Part shown: positions 45,894-52,583 of the stretch, in pieces
Layout: each line of letters opens with the position of its first letter
Position numbering within the stretch: position 1 is the first letter of the stretch
Assembly: GCF_001669775.1 (NCBI RefSeq)
Contig: NZ_LXWK01000011.1
Coordinates: 992,001-1,056,000 of the forward strand
Origin: Rheinheimera sp. SA_1
GTDB lineage: Bacteria; Pseudomonadota; Gammaproteobacteria; Enterobacterales; Alteromonadaceae
Direction of reading: 5' to 3'
Length of the DNA stretch: 64,000 nucleotides
Program-made: the position numbers and the translations under genes
The notes under the pieces: model-generated
What the model was told of the DNA's origin: nothing
Databases searched by the model: none
What the model saw: only the letters and a program-made list of their open reading frames with translations

Positions 45894-45920
45894 GATCCGT
45901 GTCCTCTGGCTTTAACTAGT

Positions 45921-46019
45921 ACATAACTTCCGGCTCTGCGGCAGGCAAAAATGGCGCTGCTTTTGCACAAGCAAAAGGAGCGACAATTTTGGCTGTCCGA
46001 CAGCAGCCGTTTGTTAGGG
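45921..46019 (-). repeat. attC-like site 4
   Basis: On the minus strand it starts ACCCTAACAAACGGC and ends AGCCGGAAGTTATGT. It is the longest site (about 99 bases), with an internal inverted repeat around GCTGCTTTTGCACAAGC. Confidence 0.75.
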
Positions 46020-46094
46020 TTCATTACTGACAGTCCTAAATAAAACTCGAATTTTTTTTCTAGATTTATTTTAAAAAACCAAAAGACTTGATAA

Positions 46095-46550
46095 TCAAGA
46101 AATCCAATTTGGCCTAAATAAATAAGCTATGCCAAATGATATAAACATTACTAATGACTGCCCCAAGAAATTGAATAAATTGAATCTATGAACAACTGAT
46201 TTACTAGGTTCACTTGGGTCTACATAAACAATAATATTCTGAGATGGAATGTAATCATCATTGGGTTTTGAAAATGTTTGAACTAGCCCAAAATATTCTC
46301 GTTTCGATATATACTCCTGCCCCTTGTACACATACTTGTATGACAATTTTCGCTCATAGGAATCTTTTTTACCTTGACTATCTTCAACTTTAACAAAATT
46401 AACGTCCACAACCTCAGAAGAAACCTTATCCCAATCTGATGACTCCGAGTAACAACTAAATACGTAAATTGCATGCACCGCTAAGAAAAGACCAGAACCT
46501 AAAAGCAAAAGAAAAAGTAAAAATTCGTATATTTTAGAAAAAACACTCAT
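46095..46550 (-). CDS. Integron cassette: DUF3592-type membrane protein
   Basis: A 151-residue protein with a membrane helix at each end (about 7-30 and 128-147). The stretch between them would be extracytoplasmic and beta-rich: SEVVDVNFVKVEDSQGKK, then RKLSYKYVYKGQEYISKREYFG, and the VYVDPSEPSKSVV motif that is typical of DUF3592. Function unknown. Its A+T content is higher than neighbouring core genes, as is usual for cassettes. Confidence 0.78.
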   Translation of the reverse strand: MSVFSKIYEFLLFLLLLGSGLFLAVHAIYVFSCYSESSDWDKVSSEVVDVNFVKVEDSQGKKDSYERKLSYKYVYKGQEYISKREYFGLVQTFSKPNDDYIPSQNIIVYVDPSEPSKSVVHRFNLFNFLGQSLVMFISFGIAYLFRPNWIS

Positions 46551-46563
46551 AGTTCAAACCAGT

Positions 46564-46647
46564 ACCTAACTATTTGCTTTGGGACGGACAACGCAACGCG
46601 TTGGACGTCCCAGCCCCGCAGGGGTGACCAACAGCAACTTGTTATGT
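46564..46647 (-). repeat. attC-like site 3
   Basis: On the minus strand it starts CATAACAAGTTGCTG and ends AAATAGTTAGGTA. Internal GGGACGTCC and GGACGGACAACGC segments give dyad symmetry. Confidence 0.75.
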
Positions 46648-46664
46648 TTTTTGTGCAATACAAA

Positions 46665-47033
46665 TCAGTCGGATCTAAATAGTACATTTGAAATTGCTGT
46701 ATAAATAAATTTTATTATTACGAAAAATAGTAGAGAGCAAAAAACAAACAGCGCCAGACTCAACACTTGCACCAAGTAACCCAAAGGACTTAGTAGAACA
46801 GCAGTTGCAAGTGAGATGCTAAAAATATATCTCTGCAATATACTGCCGCTTTTAAAAGCGATATATGTGCAATAGCTTAAACTTCCATAAAACCCAACCA
46901 CAGCGCCTATTAGCAAAGCTAAACCAAACACATGGTGATTTGCTTTAAACAATAATGATCCAAAAAGCGTGACTGCACAGCTTACGATGGTGCATTTAAA
47001 CAAAACTGTTAAATATCGCTCAATTGAAATCAA
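46665..47033 (-). CDS. Integron cassette: four-helix membrane protein
   Basis: A 122-residue strongly hydrophobic protein with about four predicted helices and short loops (ISIERYLTVLFKCTIVSC... to FVCSLLFFVIIKF-like ending). No family recognised. It is A+T-rich and flanked by attC-like sites. Function unknown. Confidence 0.65.
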   Translation of the reverse strand: MISIERYLTVLFKCTIVSCAVTLFGSLLFKANHHVFGLALLIGAVVGFYGSLSYCTYIAFKSGSILQRYIFSISLATAVLLSPLGYLVQVLSLALFVFCSLLFFVIIKFIYTAISNVLFRSD

Positions 47034-47055
47034 GTTGAATTCTCATGATGTTTAG

Positions 47056-47124
47056 ACATAACACCAAGCGCACGGGCGGCGAACCGCTTGCGGTTTGGCG
47101 TCCCTGTGGCGCGCCTTGTTAGCA
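47056..47124 (-). repeat. attC-like site 2
   Basis: On the minus strand it starts TGCTAACAAGGCGCGCC and ends GCTTGGTGTTATGTC. CCGCAAGCGG inside forms a hairpin tip. Confidence 0.8.
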
Positions 47125-47140
47125 GACCGTGCAATAAAAT

Positions 47141-47566
47141 TTATTTTACTACGCCCAATAAAGAAAATAATGTAAACGATAGAAATAAAACTATAAAAAA
47201 CAATAACATGAACAGAATTGATTCACCAAAAACTCGCCAATTGGAGTGAAATTCAAAATCTTCGGACATTAAAATTTCTTCTTTTTTAAACTGAAAATTT
47301 TCCACAATCAACTTTGTGAAAATAGCCGTCAACATAGGTATTACATAATTCGGAAATTTTTCAGGGAGAAATGGGAGCAGAGATAATAGACATACAACAA
47401 ATACGACCCCAAAGATGCAGGTTTTCCTTGATAACTCAAAATTTGCCATTGCATCAAAATTTTTTTTGATGAGCATCGTACTTGCTATTGGACCACCAAA
47501 AAATGCTGCTGAAGCAGCTTGCTGAGGGGTATAAACTTTTTTCTTCATATTCACATTAATATCCAT
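47141..47566 (-). CDS. Integron cassette: hydrophobic protein with YTPQQAA motif
   Basis: A 141-residue membrane protein. The N-terminal KVYTPQQAASAAFFGGPIASTMLIKKNF segment resembles a recurring cassette-encoded family (Y-S/T-P-x-Q-A-A...F-G-G-P). It has three to four hydrophobic helices. Function unknown. It is flanked by attC-like sites and on the same strand as all other cassettes. Confidence 0.68.
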   Translation of the reverse strand: MDINVNMKKKVYTPQQAASAAFFGGPIASTMLIKKNFDAMANFELSRKTCIFGVVFVVCLLSLLPFLPEKFPNYVIPMLTAIFTKLIVENFQFKKEEILMSEDFEFHSNWRVFGESILFMLLFFIVLFLSFTLFSLLGVVK

Positions 47567-47574
47567 ATATTACA

Positions 47575-47655
47575 CGCTAACGCCCGCCTAAACGGCGAGC
47601 AACTTGTTGCGAGTCCAGCGGCCACAGGCCGCGTTGTTTAAGGCACTTGTTAGCA
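47575..47655 (-). repeat. attC-like site 1 (after the first cassette)
   Basis: On the minus strand it starts TGCTAACAAGTGCCTTAAA, directly after the GNAT stop, and ends AGGCGGGCGTTAGCG. These ends closely resemble those of Vibrio-type attC sites (TAACAA...GGCGGGCGTTAG). GCGGCC-TGT-GGCCGC forms the tip of the hairpin. Confidence 0.85.
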
Positions 47656-47657
47656 TT

Positions 47658-48122
47658 TTACACTGCACTGCTAAATGCAGAACGATACTTAACAAAGCCA
47701 CGCTTGACCGCCCCTTTAAAACCCTGCTTTTCAAAAAATGCGTGCGAATCTAAACGCTGCGAAGAGCTAAGAAGCATGATCTTAGAGCAGTTTGTATTAA
47801 CACAAAAAACCTCTATTGCCTGAAATAAAGCAGTGCCAACACCCAACCCGCGAGCAGCAACATCAACAATAACGTTTTCTACTACAGCAAACGGCTGTTT
47901 ACGAAACATAACATCAGAGCACAGTGCTACTAATGCGCTACCAACAACATTACCTTGGTAATCGCAGACAAATAACTTTGAACGCGCATCTTCATAAAGT
48001 GCCTGTATTTGTTCTGGCTCTACATTTACCGCAGGGTTAATAACCAATTGGTTATACAGTTCAGACAATCTTAAAGCATCTTCAGGTTTTGCTTCACGAA
48101 CTCTCAAACGAACACCTACCAT
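47658..48122 (-). CDS. Integron cassette 1: GNAT acetyltransferase
   Basis: A 154-residue GCN5-related N-acetyltransferase. N-terminal strand and helix LRVREAKPEDALRLSELYNQL. The acetyl-CoA-binding motif A is VENVIVDVAARGLGVGTALFQAIEVF (R-G-x-G-x-G-like turn), followed by CSKIMLLSSSQRLDSHAFFEKQGF with the late Phe-Phe typical of motif B. It probably acetylates an amine on a small molecule or protein. It is the cassette nearest attI, only about 11 bases from the attI point, and so the best expressed if a Pc-like promoter exists. Confidence 0.9.
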   Translation of the reverse strand: MVGVRLRVREAKPEDALRLSELYNQLVINPAVNVEPEQIQALYEDARSKLFVCDYQGNVVGSALVALCSDVMFRKQPFAVVENVIVDVAARGLGVGTALFQAIEVFCVNTNCSKIMLLSSSQRLDSHAFFEKQGFKGAVKRGFVKYRSAFSSAV

Positions 48123-48129
48123 CCTGAAA

Positions 48130-48356
48130 TGCTAACAACTTATTAAAATGCAAAGAACCCGCAAGACGCCAGTTCTGCTGCATTCTTTCATGAATTTTAC
48201 TCAAAAGAAGTTAACCTTTAACCCACATAAAATCAACCACTTCTACCCAAGTAAACCAAATCAGCCCAGCTCAACAACGGCGCAAAGCCCGCGAGACGGT
48301 GGCAAAAAAACTCAGTTAAACCACTGTGTATAACTACAGTTTTTTGCGAGTGTGTT
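48130..48356 (-). other. attI-like region and likely cassette promoter region
   Basis: The minus-strand GTTAGCA at 48130-48136 is the likely attI recombination point, matching the GTTAGCG at the end of attC site 1. The remaining 220 bases lie between intI and the first cassette. That is where attI and the cassette promoter Pc normally sit. No promoter boxes on the minus strand were clear enough to call. Confidence 0.6.
48324..48339. promoter_or_regulatory. LexA (SOS) box upstream of the truncated intI
   Basis: CTGTGTATAACTACAG: CTG-N10-CAG with an AT-rich core, ending 17 bases before the intI ATG. LexA control of integron integrases is established for Vibrio and class 1 integrons. This places the remnant under SOS control. 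Confidence 0.8.
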
Positions 48357-48590
48357 ATGGCCACTCCATTTTTAGATTTTGTTCGCGAGCGTATGGTGTT
48401 TCAGCGTTATGCCAAACGCACCATTGAAACTTATATGTACTGGATTAAGTTCTTTATTTTGTTTCATAAAAAACAGCATTCACCCGTCTATCAGGCAGCA
48501 CCGGTGAAGCCAGATCCGCAATGTGACCGATACCGCAAAAATCTGCCACAGACTGTGGGCCATAAAACCATCGCTGTCGGTTGCAGATAA
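48357..48590 (+). pseudogene. intI: Truncated integron integrase (intI remnant)
   Basis: Residues 1-41 match the N-terminal SAM-like DNA-binding domain of integron integrases: FLDFVRERMVFQRYAKRTIETYMYWIKFFILFHKKQH. After about codon 41 (48479) the similarity stops, and the frame runs into the 3' end of an opposite-strand gene until a stop at 48590. The whole catalytic domain (R...H-x-x-R...Y) is missing, so it cannot recombine cassettes. Orientation, reading away from the cassette array with the LexA box in front, is the standard integron layout. A deletion that joined the intI 5' end to the LysR-linked membrane gene is the likely event. Confidence 0.82.
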
Positions 48591-48925
48591 AGTTTATAAA
48601 AAGACCAGTGTGGAGTGCTGACCGTGACATAAACCAGCCAGGAAACCACAGCTAACCCAATAAAAAAGCAAATTAACGCGCGATTCCATTGTTGCCAAAG
48701 CGATGGCTTCAGGGCCAATTTCCAGCCCCAAACCAGATAAACCAGTCCGTTTTTTTGCAGCAAGCTGATGATCAAGAGCAATGCTGCGATCAGACTCCAA
48801 CACATCAAGGGTTGATAGTTGGTATTGCTCATCAGATCCAAAACACCGCTGACTTGATGCAACAAAGTGATCAACATCACCGATATCACCATCGACAACA
48901 GAGTCCGCCAATAAAAAACCCACAT
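48491..48925 (-). CDS. Small membrane protein co-transcribed with LysR gene
   Basis: A 144-residue protein with about four hydrophobic helices and no recognised family. Its ATG directly follows the LysR stop (TAG-ATG), with AAAGGAGC as ribosome site inside the LysR gene end. The C-terminal tail (GRFLRYRSHCGSGFTGAA) is not hydrophobic and lies exactly at the intI breakpoint, so the original C-terminus may have been lost. Function unknown. Confidence 0.65.
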   Translation of the reverse strand: MWVFYWRTLLSMVISVMLITLLHQVSGVLDLMSNTNYQPLMCWSLIAALLLIISLLQKNGLVYLVWGWKLALKPSLWQQWNRALICFFIGLAVVSWLVYVTVSTPHWSFYKLYLQPTAMVLWPTVCGRFLRYRSHCGSGFTGAA

Positions 48926-49897
48926 CTATCCAGCTCCTTTGTTAGTTGTCAGCGGCGGCTCAGCCTGGGTCAGATAAACCTGCAACTCCTGCTCAAACCA
49001 CTGCATAAACAGCCGCAATCTGGCGGGAACATGGCGTCGATGCGGGTATAACAGCGCGACCGGCATCGCGGGCGCGAGGTAATCGGGCAGAATTTGTTGC
49101 AGTTGGCCGCTTTCCAATAAATGCCGCACACCACCCAGCGGCGCCTGGACAATGCCAAGCCCGGCCAGACAAGCGGTAGAGTAAGCGTCGGTATTATTCA
49201 CTGTGATTGCAGCGTGCATTTTGACCCGCTGCAGTTTATTTCCCGATATAAACTGGCCAGCTTCCAGATATTCAAAACAGCTGTCGCGGTTGCCAAAATG
49301 CGGCGCGTAGTGCACTAATTGATGGCGTCCGGCTGAACTTGCAAGTTCGTCTGGATGTGTTGGGATGCCGAATTTTTCCAGGTACGACGGACTGGCCAGA
49401 TTCAGCAGCGGCATTGATGGCAACGCTCGCGCCACCAGACCCAAATCCTCCACTGCCCCCACCCGCACCACGCAGTCAACACCTTCAGCAATCAGGTCCA
49501 TTTTGCGGTCGGTACAGCTGATTTCAAATTCGAGTTTTGGGTATAACGCCATAAATTCCGGCAACTTAGGGAACAACAACGCCCGCGCCATCACTGTGGG
49601 TAAATCAATCCGCAAGCGGCCGGACACTTCAGCGTTTTGCTGCTGAAACAAAGTTTCCACTTCATCAAATTCCGCCAATAAGTCTTTGCAGCGCTGATAA
49701 AACAACTGGCCATCCTGCGTCAGTTGTACCTTGCGGGTGGTGCGTTGCAGCAAGCGGCTGCCCAGATGATTTTCCAGTTGCTGTACCAAAGTCGACACAT
49801 AGGTCTTTGATAAATCGAGTTCTACACTGGCGGCGGTGAAACTATGCAGTTCGGCCACCCGTACAAACACCTGCATCGCCTGAATTCGATCCTGCAT
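48926..49897 (-). CDS. LysR-family transcription regulator
   Basis: A 323-residue LysR-type regulator. HTH at residues about 3-62: MQVFVRVAELHSFTAASVELDLSKTYVSTLVQQLENHLGSRLLQRTTRKVQLTQDG. The rest is a periplasmic-binding-like effector domain (FEISCTDRKMDLIAEGVDCVVRVGAVED...) of the CrgA/YhjC-like group. It is divergent from the SDR gene at 50092 across 194 bases and probably controls it. Confidence 0.92.
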   Translation of the reverse strand: MQDRIQAMQVFVRVAELHSFTAASVELDLSKTYVSTLVQQLENHLGSRLLQRTTRKVQLTQDGQLFYQRCKDLLAEFDEVETLFQQQNAEVSGRLRIDLPTVMARALLFPKLPEFMALYPKLEFEISCTDRKMDLIAEGVDCVVRVGAVEDLGLVARALPSMPLLNLASPSYLEKFGIPTHPDELASSAGRHQLVHYAPHFGNRDSCFEYLEAGQFISGNKLQRVKMHAAITVNNTDAYSTACLAGLGIVQAPLGGVRHLLESGQLQQILPDYLAPAMPVALLYPHRRHVPARLRLFMQWFEQELQVYLTQAEPPLTTNKGAG

Positions 49898-50091
49898 CTG
49901 AATTTATCCTGTTTGTTCTGGCTACAAGGCTGTTCTAGCTATCTACCGGTTGCTGCCACGGGCTCTGACAACCTCATTGTCAGCTATTAGCAAACAGTCT
50001 ATCCACTCTCCCGGCGTTTATCCAACTTCTGCTTGGCAATACACTGGCGCCAGTTCGAAATACAGCAGCCAAACAATCCCAGGAGAACATC

Positions 50092-50913
50092 ATGTCGCAC
50101 ACTTCAACATTAGCAACAACCCAATCTGCAACAGCTCAACCTGCAACGCACAGCACAGCGCCAAAAATCGCCTTAATCACCGGTGCTAGCCGTGGCCTTG
50201 GTAAAAATATGGCGCTGCAGCTGGCCAACCAGGGCGTCGACCTTATTTTGACATACCAACATAACGCCGCCGATGCCCAGGCTGTGGTGGCTGAAGTGGC
50301 ACAACTCGGCCGCAAAGCGGTGGCGCTGCCATTGGACGTCGGGCAAAGCCAGCAGTTCGGCGACTTTGCAGCTGCGGTACAGCAACAGTTACAGCAACAT
50401 TGGCAGCGCAGTCAGTTTGATTTTCTGGTGAATAACGCCGGTATTGGCATTCATGTGCCAATGCTGGAGACGAGCATCGAACAGTTTGATTTACTGATGA
50501 ATATTCACGTCAAAGGGCCGTTTTTCCTGACGCAGCAGTTACTGCCTTTACTGGTTGATGGCGGCCGTATTGTTAATGTTTCCACCGGCCTGACCCGCTT
50601 CGCCATTCCGGGCTACGGCGCTTACGCCACGATGAAAGGCGCGGTGGAAACCATGACCAAATACTGGGCGAAGGAGCTCGGCGAGCGCGGCATTCGTGTC
50701 AATGTGCTGGCCCCTGGTGCCATCGAAACCGACTTTGGCGGTGGCGCAGTGCGCGACAACGCTGGCATTAACCAGTTTATCGCCAGTCAAACCGCATTAG
50801 GCCGCGTTGGTCAGCCCGATGATATCGGCGGCGCTTTGGCGTTATTGCTCAGTGATCAGGCTGGTTGGATCAATGCCCAGCGGATTGAAGCTTCGGGTGG
50901 GATGTTTTTATAA
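50092..50913 (+). CDS. Short-chain dehydrogenase/reductase
   Basis: A 273-residue classical SDR with an extra N-terminal Thr/Ala-rich extension of about 23 residues. The cofactor motif is TGASRGLGKNMAL (TGxxxGxG); others are NNAGIG, catalytic Ser in VNVSTGL, and Y-x-x-x-K in YGAYATMKGA. It uses NAD(P)H to reduce or oxidise a carbonyl or alcohol; the substrate is unknown. A strong ribosome site (AGGAG, six bases before the ATG) supports the start. It is divergent from and probably regulated by the LysR protein. Confidence 0.92.
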   Translation: MSHTSTLATTQSATAQPATHSTAPKIALITGASRGLGKNMALQLANQGVDLILTYQHNAADAQAVVAEVAQLGRKAVALPLDVGQSQQFGDFAAAVQQQLQQHWQRSQFDFLVNNAGIGIHVPMLETSIEQFDLLMNIHVKGPFFLTQQLLPLLVDGGRIVNVSTGLTRFAIPGYGAYATMKGAVETMTKYWAKELGERGIRVNVLAPGAIETDFGGGAVRDNAGINQFIASQTALGRVGQPDDIGGALALLLSDQAGWINAQRIEASGGMFL

Positions 50914-51168
50914 CGGAGAATGAGAACAAACATCTGACAATGGCAGTAAGTTACTGTTGTCAGATGTATAAAACAAACTCTCACAAATCCATAACTTATC
51001 ACAACCGAACTGATGTATTTTATTTTCATTAGTCAATCATTGATAATGTGGTGATAATAATTTGATTAACTTTAAAATTATTATAATTTATTTTATTTTC
51101 AGATTTGAAAATGTATAAATGGTGGTCTAACTTGATTTTTGGAACGAAATCTAACAAAGGAAGTTACA

Positions 51169-51798
51169 ATGACCACTGAACAAAACGCGACCAATCCAAC
51201 AAACATTAAAGAGAATAGTGATGATACAACCGAATCTAAGTGGGTAATCAGAATTTTACTTGTAGTCGTGACTCTTGTTGTAGTAGGTATTTTGTTTGCT
51301 GTTCTTCGCCCCGACTTTCTTTTTCTGCTACAAAATACAGCTATTACACGCGGATTTATTACTTTTTTGGTTGCTTTTGTAACCGTATCTATCGCAATAA
51401 TTTTGGCTGTTTGGGTGTTAATAACAAATTCAGATATTGAGGAATTAAAAGTAAAATTCTCAAGTGCCAAAGATATCTTAGCTACCTTAGTCGGCATACT
51501 TGGAACCATCCTTGGTTTTTATTTTGGGTCTTTAGATTCAACTGTTCCATCTAAAATCACCATGTCCGAAGTTCAGTTTATCAATCGTCAGGCAATTGTT
51601 TTTTCCTCCGGCGGCACTGCACCTTACCGTTACACCGTTACAATAGCTGGTGGAGTAACCAAAGCGGTCAGAATTTCAAATGATGGTTGGTTATTCGAAG
51701 CAGTCCCTTCAGAGATAAAACCTGGTTCAAGTATAAATATTGAAGTAGTGGACGCAAAGGATATTAAATCAGCCAAAAACGCAGTTACACTTCAGTAA
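51169..51798 (+). CDS. Small membrane protein with extracytoplasmic tail
   Basis: 209 residues from ATG 51169, preceded by AAGGAAG. An in-frame ATG at 51139 would add ten residues without a ribosome site. Three hydrophobic helices (about 25-47, 60-85, 100-120) are followed by a beta-rich C-terminus (RQAIVFSSGGTAPYRYTVTIAGGV...SINIEVVDAKD) that resembles an Ig-like fold. No family recognised. The gene and its flanks are clearly A+T-richer than their neighbours, suggesting transfer. Confidence 0.65.
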   Translation: MTTEQNATNPTNIKENSDDTTESKWVIRILLVVVTLVVVGILFAVLRPDFLFLLQNTAITRGFITFLVAFVTVSIAIILAVWVLITNSDIEELKVKFSSAKDILATLVGILGTILGFYFGSLDSTVPSKITMSEVQFINRQAIVFSSGGTAPYRYTVTIAGGVTKAVRISNDGWLFEAVPSEIKPGSSINIEVVDAKDIKSAKNAVTLQ

Positions 51799-51932
51799 TA
51801 AGCGTATTTAGCTATATATTTTAGTCTGCGGGTATTTTTTTAATTTGTGAAGCTCAGAGTTTCAAACGGCAGCTCTGAGCTTACAAACCAGTCTTATGCA
51901 CTCACCTCAAACTAAGTCAATATCAACAATCT

Positions 51933-52195
51933 TTAACTTCGCCACACCCGGATCAGTTGTACGGAGTCAACTTCACGCAAATAGACGATACGAAAAGGCG
52001 GATAGATAATTTCGCGAATTTGCGGCTGATTAAACTCCGGCACTATCCGGTCTGCATCCGGACCCGCAACGATTAAATCAGTCCGCTGAAAAATTTCCTG
52101 GAGTATTTTCTGCCCAATCTCAGCAATGCCTTGTTCCAGATAATATTGCTGGATCTGCTATCAATCAAAGCAGACTGTGCAATACTCAAGACCAT
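51933..52195 (-). pseudogene. Frameshifted RelE/ParE-type toxin gene
   Basis: The ATG at 52195 follows directly on the antitoxin stop. It encodes MVLSIAQSALID, then the frame is lost. One base later in the neighbouring frame the protein continues as IQQYYLEQGIAEIGQK, then REIIYPPFRIVYLREVDSVQLIRVWRS before the stop at 51933. This end is typical of ParE/RelE toxins (R-I-V-Y...I-R-V-W-R). The total length of 263 bases is one short of a multiple of three, in line with a single-base deletion near 52157-52161. The toxin is therefore probably inactive. Confidence 0.75.
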
Positions 52196-52468
52196 TTAAC
52201 TGTTCCCCAACAATTTTTTTGCCTCTGCGACAGTTACAGTATTGCCTTGCCGGATATCAGCCAATCCCTGTGCAATGGCATTTACAAACCGCAGCTCTTC
52301 TGCCAACTTTTCGTAATCGTCTAATCCTTGCACCACAGCGACTCCACGTCCCCGGCTGGTCAACAAGATTGGGCGATGCGTATCGTTGGTTCGATGCACG
52401 ACCTTACCCGGATTCACTTTCAGATCGGATAATGGAATGACATCTTCAGAAAATTTTGTTTGCATCAC
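52196..52468 (-). CDS. Phd/YefM-family antitoxin
   Basis: A 90-residue protein of the Phd/YefM type. The N-terminal DNA-binding part shows VIPLSDLKVNPGKVVHRTNDTHRPILLTSRGRGVAVVQGLDDYEKL, typical of the family; the C-terminal helix (ADIRQGNTVTVAEAKKLL) should wrap the toxin. ATG at 52468 or 52465. Directly downstream lies a frameshifted toxin gene, so the antitoxin now stands alone. Confidence 0.88.
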   Translation of the reverse strand: MMQTKFSEDVIPLSDLKVNPGKVVHRTNDTHRPILLTSRGRGVAVVQGLDDYEKLAEELRFVNAIAQGLADIRQGNTVTVAEAKKLLGNS

Positions 52469-52583
52469 AACCTTCTGCTATTTAACTATGCTGAACAGAA
52501 CCATTATTTGCACCTGTCTACAGGTGCGGTCAAAGGTATCCATTGAAAGATTGTGCTGTAACAAAATAATCGCAGAAAAAAAT

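Noticed and set aside
45000-48130. CRISPR array or REP cluster as explanation of the repeated spacers
   Set aside because: Spacing is gene-sized, the elements vary in length and share only their TAAC/GTTA ends and dyad shape, which is the attC pattern.
51099-51509. 136-codon minus-strand frame opposite the membrane protein at 51169
   Set aside because: The plus-strand gene has a proper ribosome site and membrane helices; the minus frame lacks both.
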